From positions 1-64,000 of the forward strand of contig NZ_QRBF01000005.1 of NCBI RefSeq assembly GCF_003363265.1: DNA of 64,000 nt. Direction: 5' to 3'. Both the position numbers and the translations under genes were made by a program. The DNA is from Dyella psychrodurans. Its GTDB lineage: Bacteria; Pseudomonadota; Gammaproteobacteria; Xanthomonadales; Rhodanobacteraceae. Numbering within the stretch: position 1 is the stretch's first letter; each line of letters starts with the position of its first letter. Below, one piece after another: positions 55,504-63,944 of the stretch. The notes beneath the pieces were generated by a model. It ran no database searches and was not told the origin of the DNA. It worked only from the letters and a program-made list of their open reading frames with translations.

Positions 55504-55908
55504 ATGCATCACTTCGAGGCCGTGCGTTCGCTGATCGGCAGCCTGCATCCGTTGCGGCAGAACGATCCGTACCTGATCAGCTTCGATCTGGCGCTGCCGC
55601 ACGGGCGTCACCAGGGCATCTACCTGGCCGAACTGGAAGATGAAGGCGGCCGCCGCTACCTGCGGATCTCCACGCCCATCGGCCCGCTCTCCGGCACCGA
55701 TCCCAAGCGCTGCCTGCGTTTCAACTGGGAACAGCGCAACGGCTTCCTGGCGGTGGCGGACCTCGATGGCTCGCCCTATCTGCACCTGTGCGAAAACCGG
55801 CCGTACGAGCTGCTCGATCAGCAGGAATTGCGCCGGCTGATCGGCGAACTGGGCAGCCTGGGCGATCAGCTGGAACAGGTGATCGTCAGCGGGGGCGACA
55901 CCTTCTAG
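55504..55908 (+). CDS. Conserved hypothetical protein
   Basis: 134 aa from ATG 55504; the longer frame upstream overlaps the ATL gene and is not protein-like. It starts MHHFEAVRSLIGSLHPLRQN and contains a beta-rich centre (RYLRISTPIGPLSG, FNWEQRNGFLAVADLDG) and an acidic helix at the end (LRRLIGELGSLGDQLEQVI). The alpha-beta-alpha layout is reminiscent of small chaperone-like proteins, but I do not recognise the family. It is convergent with pit, with 2 bases between stops. Confidence 0.75.
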   Translation: MHHFEAVRSLIGSLHPLRQNDPYLISFDLALPHGRHQGIYLAELEDEGGRRYLRISTPIGPLSGTDPKRCLRFNWEQRNGFLAVADLDGSPYLHLCENRPYELLDQQELRRLIGELGSLGDQLEQVIVSGGDTF

Positions 55909-55910
55909 CT

Positions 55911-57035
55911 CTAGCTCCAGTGGCGGGCCAGCCAGACGAACCCGTAGGCAATCATCGCCGTGACGGGCAGCGTGAGAATCCACGCCCACACCATGCGTTC
56001 CACCACCGACCAGCGGATGGCGTTGAAGCGCTTGGCCGCGCCCACCCCCATGATCGACGACGACACCACATGCGTGGTGGACACCGGCAGGCCGAACATC
56101 GAGGCCCCGAGGATCACCAGCGCCGAACTGCCCTCTGCCGCAAGGCCGTTGATGGGATGCAGCTTCACCATCCGGTGACCGAGGGTCTTGATGATGCGCC
56201 AGCCGCCCCCGGCCGTACCGCCAGCCATGGTGAGGGCGCAGACCACCGCCACCCATGACGGCACAGTGAAGCCGCCCGCCGTCGATTCATGGATACGCAG
56301 GAAGGAAAGCCAATGCGGCAGGCCGTCGAATTGCCCGGCGGCCGTCGCGCTCGCCAGCGCCAGCGCGATGATGCCCATGCTCTTTTGCGCGTCGTTCATG
56401 CCGTGCGCGAGACCCATCGCACTGGCCGACAAAATCTGCGCCTTGCCGAAAAAGCTGTTCACGAACGGCGTGCGCCCCAGGTAGCGCAGCACGCCCTTGC
56501 GGCTCGCAAACCACGCCAGCAGCGCATACAGACTGCCCATCAGCAGGAAGCCGAGCGCGAAACCCATCACCGGCGACACCACCATCGGCACCACCACCTT
56601 GGGGATCACGCCTTTGCCTTCCCACCAATGCGCCGCGCCGTGGGCCCAGATCACCGCATCGAAACGCCCGCCTGATGCCGAAATCGCCGCGCCAACCAGA
56701 GCGCCGACCAGCGCGTGACTCGAACTGGACGGCAAACCCAGCCACCAGGTGATGAGATTCCACACGATGGCTGCGAGCAGAGCGCAGATCAGCAATTGCG
56801 GCCCCGCCTCGACCACGCCCGTGTTGACGATGCCGGCGGCGATCGTCGCCGCCACCGCCGTGCCCCACAGCGCGCCGATCATGTTCGTGATCGCCGCCAA
56901 CAGCACCGCCTGCCCCGGCGTCAGCACCTTGGTGGCGACCACCGTGGCGATGGAGTTGGCGGTGTCGTGAAAACCGTTGATGTAGGTAAAAACGAGTGCG
57001 ATCAGCACCACGATGACAACAAGGCCAAGGCTCAT
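55911..57035 (-). CDS. pit: Low-affinity inorganic phosphate transporter (Pit family)
   Basis: 374 aa from ATG 57035, with AGGAG 7 nt upstream. About ten transmembrane helices. The duplicated PiT signatures are FTYINGFHDTANSIATVVAT (about 16-35) and MGLAHGMNDAQKSMGIIAL, plus LPSSSSHALVGALVGAA and LPVSTTHVVSSSIMGVG. It moves metal-phosphate with protons across the inner membrane. The DUF47 gene is 57 bases upstream, the usual pair. Confidence 0.96.
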   Translation of the reverse strand: MSLGLVVIVVLIALVFTYINGFHDTANSIATVVATKVLTPGQAVLLAAITNMIGALWGTAVAATIAAGIVNTGVVEAGPQLLICALLAAIVWNLITWWLGLPSSSSHALVGALVGAAISASGGRFDAVIWAHGAAHWWEGKGVIPKVVVPMVVSPVMGFALGFLLMGSLYALLAWFASRKGVLRYLGRTPFVNSFFGKAQILSASAMGLAHGMNDAQKSMGIIALALASATAAGQFDGLPHWLSFLRIHESTAGGFTVPSWVAVVCALTMAGGTAGGGWRIIKTLGHRMVKLHPINGLAAEGSSALVILGASMFGLPVSTTHVVSSSIMGVGAAKRFNAIRWSVVERMVWAWILTLPVTAMIAYGFVWLARHWS

Positions 57036-57092
57036 GCGCTCACTCCTGCGGACGCGCGCCATGCATCAAGGAAAGCGTGCAAGGCGAATTCC

Positions 57093-57722
57093 TCAGGAGT
57101 TCTTCAACACGATGGAATAAACGATGTTGCCGACGTCGCGGCACTTGTCGATGGCCTTTTCGATCAGCTCGAACAGATCCTTCGCCAGCATCGCGCGCAT
57201 GGCGTCGTTGCTTTCGATGTAGAGCGTGCGATACGGCGCCAGCAGCAGGCGATCGCCTTCCGATTCCAGCGTTTGCAGGCGATCCTGCAACTTCTTCACG
57301 GGATCGATGCGCAAGCCGTTGCGCAATTCGCCGATCATCTGCGCCACCACTTCGGTGGCTCGCGTCAGCACGAGCGCGCGCTGGCCGAAATCCACCCCGT
57401 GCAGGCGGCTCACTACGATTTCGTAGCGCTCGGCAAACTTTTCGATCGCTTTCGGAATCTTGTACAGCGAGGTGTTGAGTGCCTCGATGTCTTCACGATC
57501 CAGCGCCGTCACGAAGGTGTTCACCAACTCCTCGCTGATCTGCGCCGCCAGCGCCTTCTCCCGCGAGCGTGCGGAGGCGAAGGCTGCCATCACCGGCGCA
57601 TGGTCGGTATGGGTCACCAGTTCATGCAGCGCCTTGGCACTTTCGCGGGCGGCCTCGGCGCTCTGCTCGAGCAGGCCGTAGAACTTGTCGCCTTTGCCGA
57701 AAATCGTCTGGAGTGAAAACAT
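57093..57722 (-). CDS. DUF47 (PhoU-like) regulator of Pit
   Basis: 209 aa from ATG 57722 (MFSLQTIFGKGDKFYGLLEQ). It is all-helical, with two PhoU-like three-helix bundles and the conserved acidic helix ALDREDIEALNTSLYKIPKA. DUF47 proteins bind metals and are thought to control Pit phosphate transporters, with which they are almost always paired. It heads the DUF47-pit operon and is divergent from the CNNM gene. Confidence 0.93.
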   Translation of the reverse strand: MFSLQTIFGKGDKFYGLLEQSAEAARESAKALHELVTHTDHAPVMAAFASARSREKALAAQISEELVNTFVTALDREDIEALNTSLYKIPKAIEKFAERYEIVVSRLHGVDFGQRALVLTRATEVVAQMIGELRNGLRIDPVKKLQDRLQTLESEGDRLLLAPYRTLYIESNDAMRAMLAKDLFELIEKAIDKCRDVGNIVYSIVLKNS

Positions 57723-57841
57723 GCAGGGGTGCCTGGATACGGGGGCAAATGTGACGCGCATGTTACAGGAGCCCCCTGCCGCACCGCACCACTTGCGATG
57801 CCTTACACTGGTGCCATGCCCGCACTAGATGCCCTGTCGCG

Positions 57842-59161
57842 ATGCTGACAACTGTCGCGCTCGTCCTCATCCTCGCCCTGTTCAACGGTTTCTTTGCGCT
57901 TTCAGAGATGGCGCTGGTCGCCTCGCGCAAGAGCCGCCTGAAGCAGATGGCCCGCACCAGCCGCCGCGCCCGCATCGCCTTGCGGCACGCGGAGGCCCCG
58001 GAGCACTTCCTGTCGACCGTTCAGGTTGGCATCACCATGGTGATGATGATCACCGGTGCCGTGGCCGGCGATGCGGCCGGCACGCACATCGCCGCGCTGC
58101 TTCAGGTCGAAACGCTGGGCTGGCTGGCGCCCTATGCGCGGATCATCGGCATCGTGCTGGGCTTTGTCGGCATCTCGTTCATCCAGATCGTGATCGGCGA
58201 ACTGGTGCCCAAGCGCCTGGCGCTGTCGGCGCCGGAAAAACTATCCGGCTACGTCGCCATGCCGATGCTGGTGCTCTCGCGCGCCACGGCCCCTTTTGTG
58301 TGGATGCTCAACCGGTCCAGCGGGCTATTGCTGATGATCATGCGCGTAAAGAGTCGTGGCGAAAGCGCGGCGACCGAAGAGGAGATCCGCCTGTTGGTGG
58401 CCGAAAGCACCGAACAAGGCGTGCTCGATGCCGACGAACAGGCGATGGTCAATCGCGTACTGCGCCTGGGCGACCGCACGGTCGACAGCGTGATGAGTCC
58501 GCGCACGCGCATCGCGTGGCTGGACATCACGGCCCCCTTGGCGGAAAACCTGGAAGTGCTGCGGCAAACGCCGTATTCGCGCTACCCGGTGTATCGCAGC
58601 GATGAAGCCGATATTGTCGGCGTGCTGGAAGTGAAAAGCCTGCTTCGCAGCATCACTGCCGGAAAGCCGGATCTGTTTCGCACGCTGGCCAAACCGCTCT
58701 ATGTGCCGGCCACCGCACGCGCACTGGATCTGCTGGAAGAATTTCGCGACGCGGAAACGCCGATGGCGCTGGTGGTGGACGAATACGGGGACATCGAAGG
58801 TGTAGTCACCCTCAACGATCTGCTGGCCGCCGTGGTCGGTGCCAGCCAGCTCGGTCACGGCAGCGAGGAACATTCGCCGATCGTGCAGCGCGAAGACGGC
58901 AGCTGGCTGGTCGACGGTGCCATTTCCACCGACGACCTGCGCGAACTGCTTCACGTGGACAACCTGCCGGGCGAGGAAGAACACGACTTCCGCACCGCGG
59001 CCGGCATGGTGATGGCTGCGCTTGGGCATATCCCCCTAACGGGCGAAGTGTTCGCGTGGCGCGGCATCCGATTCGAAGTGGTGGATCTCGACGGTGCGCG
59101 CATCGACAAGCTGCTCATCACACCGGCGCCACGCATCGAACTGGCCGACGACGAGCAGTAA
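57842..59161 (+). CDS. CNNM/hemolysin-family transporter with CBS pair
   Basis: 439 aa. The N-terminal DUF21/CNNM membrane domain (about 1-190, with FNGFFALSEMALVASRKSRL and VGITMVMMITGAVAGD) is followed by two CBS domains (about 205-325; VMSPRTRIAWLDI and VDEYGDIEGVVTLNDLLAAV) and a CorC/HlyC transporter-associated domain (about 345-430). Homologues export Mg2+ or Co2+, or keep divalent-ion balance; hemolysin is a historical name. A terminator follows. Confidence 0.95.
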   Translation: MLTTVALVLILALFNGFFALSEMALVASRKSRLKQMARTSRRARIALRHAEAPEHFLSTVQVGITMVMMITGAVAGDAAGTHIAALLQVETLGWLAPYARIIGIVLGFVGISFIQIVIGELVPKRLALSAPEKLSGYVAMPMLVLSRATAPFVWMLNRSSGLLLMIMRVKSRGESAATEEEIRLLVAESTEQGVLDADEQAMVNRVLRLGDRTVDSVMSPRTRIAWLDITAPLAENLEVLRQTPYSRYPVYRSDEADIVGVLEVKSLLRSITAGKPDLFRTLAKPLYVPATARALDLLEEFRDAETPMALVVDEYGDIEGVVTLNDLLAAVVGASQLGHGSEEHSPIVQREDGSWLVDGAISTDDLRELLHVDNLPGEEEHDFRTAAGMVMAALGHIPLTGEVFAWRGIRFEVVDLDGARIDKLLITPAPRIELADDEQ

Positions 59162-59176
59162 GCATTAGCACCCCTC

Positions 59177-59198
59177 CTCTCCAAAAAGGAGAGCTTTT
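59177..59198 (+). terminator. Terminator after the CNNM gene
   Basis: CTCTCC (59177-59182), AAAAA loop, GGAGAG (59188-59193), then CTTTT. The stem is short (6 bp), but the position 16 bases after the stop and the T-run fit. Confidence 0.6.
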
Positions 59199-59203
59199 GT
59201 GCG

Positions 59204-59965
59204 CTACTTTTTCTCGCCAGCCAGACGCGCCATGCGCTGCGCATCGGCAAAAATGCCATGCAACATGCGCAACTCGCGTTCGTCCATCTGCGCACGCTGA
59301 AACAGCTTGCGCAGGCGAAGCATGATCGTGGTGGGTGCACGTCCCTTGTGAAAATCGATGTCGTCGAGCGTTTGCGACAGATGCTCATAGAAGCGCTCCA
59401 TCTGCGCGGCGTCTGCGGGCGGCTCGTCGTGCAGCGGCGGCGGTGCGGGCGCAAGCTCGCCCAGCAACGCGACGCGCAACTCATACGCCATCACCTGCAC
59501 GGCCTGCGACAGGTTCAACGAGCTGAAATCGTCGACGCTGGGAATGCGCACCATCGCATGGCAACGCGCCAGCTCTTCGTTCTCCAGCCCGGTGCGCTCA
59601 TTGCCGAAAACCAACGCCACGCGTTCGCCACGCCGAGCCGCCGCCAATGCTTGCGCCGCCGCTTCGCGCGGTGACAACTCAGGCAAATTGACCCCGCGGC
59701 GACGCGCCGAAAGACCCAGGGCCAGATTGACCCCGGCCAGCCCATCCACCAGCCCCTGATGAACCCCGGCCCCCTCCAGCACATCATCGGCACCGGCCGC
59801 CAATGCGGAGGCCTCGCGATCGGGAAAACGATGCGGCGATACCAGTTCCATGCGGGTAAAGCCCATCGTGCGCATCGCCCGCGCCGCGCTGCCGATATTG
59901 CCCGGATGCGAGGTGCGTACGAGCACGAAGCGGAAGCTGTCTGGAAGGTCGTGGGTGGTGGTCAT
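59204..59965 (-). CDS. trmJ: tRNA (cytidine/uridine-32-2'-O)-methyltransferase TrmJ
   Basis: 253 aa. SPOUT methyltransferase signatures are RTSHPGNIGSAARAMRTMG (about 17-35), VALVFGNERTGLENEE, and the knotted SAM site SLNLSQAVQVMAYELR. A C-terminal helical region (about 170-253) is typical of TrmJ. It methylates position 32 of several tRNAs. It is divergent from suhB, the usual arrangement. Confidence 0.95.
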   Translation of the reverse strand: MTTTHDLPDSFRFVLVRTSHPGNIGSAARAMRTMGFTRMELVSPHRFPDREASALAAGADDVLEGAGVHQGLVDGLAGVNLALGLSARRRGVNLPELSPREAAAQALAAARRGERVALVFGNERTGLENEELARCHAMVRIPSVDDFSSLNLSQAVQVMAYELRVALLGELAPAPPPLHDEPPADAAQMERFYEHLSQTLDDIDFHKGRAPTTIMLRLRKLFQRAQMDERELRMLHGIFADAQRMARLAGEKK

Positions 59966-60043
59966 GCGGCGAATATCGAAGGCGAATCAGCCGGAAAGGA
60001 TAGTCGACAAGGCCCTGCCGGGGCACCGACCCCCGTCATCTGC

Positions 60044-60049
60044 TAGAAT
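60044..60049 (+). promoter_or_regulatory. Extended -10 promoter element for suhB
   Basis: TGCTAGAAT: a -10 hexamer TAGAAT preceded by TG at the extended -10 position, 38 bases before the suhB ATG. No good -35 is seen, as is common for extended -10 promoters. Confidence 0.45.
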
Positions 60050-60087
60050 CGCCGGCCGCTAACCCGTTCTTTTGCCAAGCCAAAGCC

Positions 60088-60891
60088 ATGACCAGACCCG
60101 CCGTCAACGTCGCGGTACGCGCCGCGCGCTCCGCTGGTAACGTGATCCTGCGTTACATGAATCGCATCGAGGGCCTCAACGTCGTTGAAAAGCAACGCAT
60201 GGACTTCGCGTCCGAGGTCGACAAGCTGGCTGAGGCCGAGATCGTCAAGGAACTGCGCCGCGCCTATCCCCAACACGCCATCCTCGCCGAGGAAAGCGGA
60301 GCGTCGGGCAAAGGCTCGCTGGTTTGGGTGATCGATCCGCTGGACGGCACACACAACTACCTGCGCGGCATTCCGCATTTCAGCGTGTCCATCGCAATGC
60401 TCGACAAGGGCGAGCCGGTTTACGCGGTGGTGTTCGATCCGCTGCGCGACGAACTGTTCACCGCCAGCAAGGGCGACGGCGCCTATCTCAATGACCGCCG
60501 CATCCGCGTGACCAAGCGAGAGAACCTCAACGGCGCGATGATCGCCACCGGTTTCCCGTATCGCCAGCGTGCCCATCTCGATTCGCAGCTGGCCATGACG
60601 CGCGCGCTGCTTGCGCAGGCGGAAGACATTCGCCGTTCCGGCTCCGCCGCGCTCGACCTGGCGTACACCGCGGCGGGCCGCTACGACGGCTTCTTTGAAA
60701 TCGGCCTCAAGCCGTGGGACATGGCCGCCGGCGCCTTGCTCGTGCGCGAAGCCGGCGGTCAATATTGCGACTTCGCCTGCCGCGACGGCATTCCGGAAAG
60801 CGGCAACATCATCGCTGGCAATCTGCACGTGGTGAAGGCGATGGCCGAAGCGATCGGCGCCAACGCGACGCCATCGTTGCTCAAAGCCTGA
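60088..60891 (+). CDS. suhB: Inositol-1-monophosphatase SuhB
   Basis: 267 aa. Metal-binding motifs are ILAEESG (Glu, about 70), [20 protein letters not shown] (about 82-101) and [19 protein letters not shown]. It hydrolyses inositol-1-phosphate, and in Gammaproteobacteria it also joins the Nus complex on rRNA transcripts. It is divergent from trmJ and ends in a strong bidirectional terminator. Confidence 0.97.
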   Translation: MTRPAVNVAVRAARSAGNVILRYMNRIEGLNVVEKQRMDFASEVDKLAEAEIVKELRRAYPQHAILAEESGASGKGSLVWVIDPLDGTHNYLRGIPHFSVSIAMLDKGEPVYAVVFDPLRDELFTASKGDGAYLNDRRIRVTKRENLNGAMIATGFPYRQRAHLDSQLAMTRALLAQAEDIRRSGSAALDLAYTAAGRYDGFFEIGLKPWDMAAGALLVREAGGQYCDFACRDGIPESGNIIAGNLHVVKAMAEAIGANATPSLLKA

Positions 60892-60909
60892 CCGATTCCG
60901 TTCGACGAC

Positions 60910-60937
60910 AAAAAAGGCGCCCTCGGGCGCCTTTTTT
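60910..60937. terminator. Bidirectional Rho-independent terminator
   Basis: A6, GGCGCC, loop CTCG, GGCGCC, T6 (60910-60937). The symmetric A and T runs let it serve suhB on the plus strand and the VOC gene on the minus strand; its last base is the final base of the VOC stop codon. Confidence 0.93.
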
Positions 60938-61278
60938 CATGGCGACGACGAATCGCGCAACCCGAGATTGAACGTGACGCCGAATGGATCGCGAAGATAG
61001 CAACGCGGCACGGAGGCATCTTCCTCGACGAGCGCGCATCCCGCAGCGACCAGCTTCGCTTTCGCTGCCTGCACGTCAGGCACCAGAAAATCGAAGACAG
61101 GGCCGTGCGCTTCGCCTTTTTCGACGTAAAGACGAAACGAACCTGTCTCGAACCCCACCATGTTCTGGCCTCGATACACCAGTTCGAAGCCCAACGCCGA
61201 CGCATAAAACTCCGTCGCCGCGGCCCAGTCGCCGGTTCGGATGATGATGTCGCGCGAGGAACGAACGGAAGTCGTCAT
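60937..61278 (-). CDS. VOC-family (glyoxalase/bleomycin-resistance-like) protein
   Basis: 113 aa from ATG 61278, with GGAG 9 nt upstream; a GTG at 61287 overlaps that site. It has one VOC beta-alpha unit pair: FYASALGFELVYRGQNMVGF, the FRLYVEKGEAHGPVFDFLVP centre, and the ending CYLRDPFGVTFNLG. VOC proteins bind metal and small substrates or antibiotics; the role is unknown. It is in a row with the ABM-like gene and a VOC remnant on the same strand. Confidence 0.87.
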   Translation of the reverse strand: MTTSVRSSRDIIIRTGDWAAATEFYASALGFELVYRGQNMVGFETGSFRLYVEKGEAHGPVFDFLVPDVQAAKAKLVAAGCALVEEDASVPRCYLRDPFGVTFNLGLRDSSSP

Positions 61279-61305
61279 GTCAGTCACTCCACAAACGTCA
61301 GAGAC

Positions 61306-61620
61306 TCAGCAGGATGCCTGCTCGGCTACCACGTCGAAGTGTTGTACCTGCGGCTCGAACTCGAGAAGAAACCCGGCATCTTCCGGGTAGTACTTCGCTT
61401 TCAGGAGATCGTCCCCGGCAAAGGCGCGAATCGCCTGCTCGGAGATCCAGTGCGTGACCGTGAGGAAGTGTGCAACGTCGCCCTCATCGCGACGCAGTAT
61501 CGCGACATCGATATTGCCGGGCACCGAACGGTAGTCGGGAATCGCTCGTTCCTTCAGGAACGCGGCGTACTCATCCGCCCGCTCCCGAGGTGTTCGTCCA
61601 TGCCATATGCGACAAATCAT
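61306..61620 (-). CDS. Antibiotic-biosynthesis-monooxygenase-like (ABM/ferredoxin-like fold) protein
   Basis: 104 aa. The start ICRIWHGRTPRERADEYAAFL and the centre FLTVTHWISEQAIRAFAGDD are typical of small ABM-domain proteins, which are dimeric alpha/beta barrels. The natural reaction is unknown; many are stress-linked monooxygenases or heme-binding-like folds. It lies 27 bases upstream of the VOC gene on the same strand and is probably co-transcribed with it. Confidence 0.82.
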   Translation of the reverse strand: MICRIWHGRTPRERADEYAAFLKERAIPDYRSVPGNIDVAILRRDEGDVAHFLTVTHWISEQAIRAFAGDDLLKAKYYPEDAGFLLEFEPQVQHFDVVAEQASC

Positions 61621-61672
61621 GAGAGTCGTCCTCTTGTAGACCTACCGACACCCACCGCTCAAGCGGAAGCCA

Positions 61673-61760
61673 TTACTCCGACTGGCGACACACTGCTTCG
61701 ATGTTGTTCCCATCCGGGTCGAGCACGGTCGCTCGCGGAAATGCTTATATGATCGATCAT
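61673..61760 (-). pseudogene. Remnant of a VOC-family gene (internal deletion and frameshift)
   Basis: On the minus strand ATG 61760 opens MIDHISISASDRA, the usual first residues of a VOC protein. After about 11 codons another frame takes over and reads RATVLDPDGNNIEAVCRQSE, then TAA at 61675-61673, the usual last residues of the same family (DPDGNNIEAVCH). The roughly 100 residues between are missing. This is the joined start and end of a gene that lost its middle. It is not the neighbouring VOC gene, whose ends differ. Confidence 0.8.
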
Positions 61761-61780
61761 GCCTCTCTCCGATGACGCAT

Positions 61781-62044
61781 TCAGCGCTGGAACTCGGTGG
61801 GGCGCTCGAGTTGAAAAATCGCGTCCTGGATGTCGTCGATTTTGCTCGCCAGCGCCGCCTGCGCGTCGTACAGGCCGCGATTGTAGAAGTATGCGCCGAT
61901 TTCCTTCGCGAAGAAGTCGAGAAGAAACTCCGCGTCGAAACCACCTATCTGCTGTTGCAGCTCCTCGGAAAAATAGAGCTTGATCTTGCGGACGATGACG
62001 TCCTTTTCGGCCTGCGAGAATGTGATGTTCGTGTTGTCCATCAT
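61781..62044 (-). CDS. DUF2164 family protein
   Basis: 87 aa; AGGGA lies 5 nt before ATG 62044 (a second ATG follows directly). The sequence ITFSQAEKDVIVRKIKLYF, then GGFDAEFLLDFFAKEIGAYF and YNRGLYDAQAAL, is the DUF2164 signature. It is a small helical protein of unknown function, common in Proteobacteria. It lies between hda and the VOC remnant on the same strand. Confidence 0.9.
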   Translation of the reverse strand: MMDNTNITFSQAEKDVIVRKIKLYFSEELQQQIGGFDAEFLLDFFAKEIGAYFYNRGLYDAQAALASKIDDIQDAIFQLERPTEFQR

Positions 62045-62085
62045 GCGATCCCTACCATGAAGAACCTTCTACGGCCCGCGTTTTC

Positions 62086-62781
62086 TCAGCTCGCCTCGCG
62101 CAGAAACGCGCGCAGGAATGGAACAGTGATCCGCCGCTGCGCCGCCAGCGACGCCTGATCCAGGCGATCGAGCAGATCGAGCAAGGCGCCGATGTCGCGC
62201 GCGTAACGCGCGAACAGCCAATCCAGCACCGTGTCGTCCAGCTCGATGCCGCGTAACTTGGCCTGGTTCTTCAGCACTTCGCGCCGCTCCGCATCGTCCA
62301 GCGGCTTGAGCGCGAACTGCGTACAAGCGCCCAGACGGGAACGCAGATCAGGCAGCGTTAACGGCAATTGCGCCGGTACCGATTCGGCCGCAAAGAGCAA
62401 TGCCGTGCCTTCGGCGCGCGCACGGTTGTAGAGATCGAACAAGGCATGCTCGGCATCCCGTTCGCCGGCCATCGCATCGAGATCGTCGAGCGCGAGGAAT
62501 TCGCTGCCCGCGACGCCCCGAATCGCCGCGGCGTGATCGCGCACTGTTTTCAACGGCAGATATTGCACGGCGCGGCCCGCTTCGCTGGCCGCCTGACAGG
62601 CCGCCATCAGAAGATGGCTTTTGCCGCTGCCGGATATGCCGCTCACATACAGCCACGGCGCGCCCGGTTGCATGGCAAGCGTACCCAGCGCAGCCACCAC
62701 GGCCGCATTGGTGCCTGCATGGAAATGCTCAAAACGCTGGCGACGCGGCCAGCGCAGGCTCAACGGCAACTGCGCGGTCAT
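62086..62781 (-). CDS. hda: DnaA regulatory inactivator Hda
   Basis: 231 aa. DnaA-type AAA+ domain: an N-terminal clamp-binding QLPLSLRW (the QL(S/P)LPL-type motif), Walker A VSGISGSGKSHLLMAA (about 46-61), Walker B FLALDDLDAM, and sensor RSRLGACTQFALKPL. Hda binds the sliding clamp and promotes ATP hydrolysis by DnaA, preventing re-initiation. Its ATG overlaps the TGA of the permease gene (ATGA), a conserved pair. Confidence 0.95.
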   Translation of the reverse strand: MTAQLPLSLRWPRRQRFEHFHAGTNAAVVAALGTLAMQPGAPWLYVSGISGSGKSHLLMAACQAASEAGRAVQYLPLKTVRDHAAAIRGVAGSEFLALDDLDAMAGERDAEHALFDLYNRARAEGTALLFAAESVPAQLPLTLPDLRSRLGACTQFALKPLDDAERREVLKNQAKLRGIELDDTVLDWLFARYARDIGALLDLLDRLDQASLAAQRRITVPFLRAFLREAS

Positions 62782-63944
62782 GGCTTGGACGAATCCCCGC
62801 CTTGAATGACGCGCGTCTGCGCATGCACGTCGCCGCTTTTGTCCTCGGCGATGTCGACATCGACCTCGGCGATCGCCGTGTCCGGCGGACCTTCTTCGGT
62901 ATACAGGTCGCTTTGCTTGTAGCGTTCGGCGAGATACCGCAAGAGGACGAGAATCACCGAGGCCGCAGGCAAGGCCAGCAGCACGCCCAGGAATCCGAAC
63001 AGATAACCGCCCGCCAGCACGGCGAAGATCACGGCCACAGGATGCAGCCCGATTTTTTCGCCCACGAGCCTGGGCACGAGGACATAGCCTTCAAGCAACT
63101 GGCCGATGACGAAAACGCCCACCACCATCAGCAGATGCGTCCAATCGCCGTGCTGCACCAGCGAGGCGATGATCGCCGCGACAAAGCCGGTGATGAAACC
63201 GAGATACGGCACGAAGCTCAGCAACCCCGCGACCATGCCTATCAGCGGGCCGACCGAAATGCCGACCACCGTCAACGCCGTGCCGTAGTAGATCGCAAGC
63301 GCCAGCATCACCAGCAACTGTCCGCGCACGAACGCACCAAGTACGGCGTCCGACTCGCGCGCCAGATGCGCGATGGTGGGTTCGATCGAGCGCGGCAATA
63401 TGCGATCGATCCACGTCACCAGGCGATCCCAGTCGCGCAAGAGGTAGAACCACACCACCGGGATCAGCACCAGGTTGGTCAACCAAGCCACCACGCCGAG
63501 ACCCGAGCGCGACAGCTTGCCGAGCACACTGCCGATCGAACCGATGTGCGACTTGATCTCGGCGATCAACCGGTCGGTGTCGAAGGCATTCGGATCCAGA
63601 TGCAGTTTCGCCTGCAACCAGGGCAGCGCGGCGTCCCTGCACCACTCCACGTAGCGCGGAAAGTTCTCCACCAGGTTTTCGATCTGGCGTGCGATCAAAG
63701 GCACCAGCAAAAGCAAAGTGGCGACGATGGCCAGGATCAGCACGATGAACACGATGCTTACCGCCAGCGCGCGTCCGATACCCAGCCTTTCCAGCCGGTT
63801 GGCCATCGGATCGCCCAGATACGCCAGCATCGCGGCAACCGCAAAAGGCATCAGCACGGGCGCAAGCAGCCACACCAGCAACCCGATGGCGACGGTGATC
63901 GCCAGCAACTGCCAGCGGCGGGATGTCTCTTGGCTTATGGACAC
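62778..63944 (-). CDS. AI-2E family (PerM/YdgG-like) transporter
   Basis: 388 aa from GTG 63944. About eight transmembrane helices with the family block LLSFVPYLGFITGFVAAIIA and the C-terminal GYLFGFLGVLLALPAASVILV. The acidic cytosolic tail (about 350-388) follows. The family includes the AI-2 exporter TqsA and Na+/H+ antiporters; the function here is unknown. It is coupled to hda. The 56 bases upstream contain no complete gene; a minus-strand frame there may be the end of a preceding gene. Confidence 0.92.
   Translation of the reverse strand: MSISQETSRRWQLLAITVAIGLLVWLLAPVLMPFAVAAMLAYLGDPMANRLERLGIGRALAVSIVFIVLILAIVATLLLLVPLIARQIENLVENFPRYVEWCRDAALPWLQAKLHLDPNAFDTDRLIAEIKSHIGSIGSVLGKLSRSGLGVVAWLTNLVLIPVVWFYLLRDWDRLVTWIDRILPRSIEPTIAHLARESDAVLGAFVRGQLLVMLALAIYYGTALTVVGISVGPLIGMVAGLLSFVPYLGFITGFVAAIIASLVQHGDWTHLLMVVGVFVIGQLLEGYVLVPRLVGEKIGLHPVAVIFAVLAGGYLFGFLGVLLALPAASVILVLLRYLAERYKQSDLYTEEGPPDTAIAEVDVDIAEDKSGDVHAQTRVIQGGDSSKP

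Noticed and set aside
61749..61760. ATGATCGATCAT palindrome as an operator
   Set aside because: Only 12 bases and inside the start of the VOC remnant; GATCGATC words also occur elsewhere by chance (for example near 24147).
61642..61944. 100-codon minus-strand frame over the VOC remnant and DUF2164
   Set aside because: It runs out of frame through the DUF2164 gene and is Ser/Arg-rich; the VOC remnant frames explain the region better.
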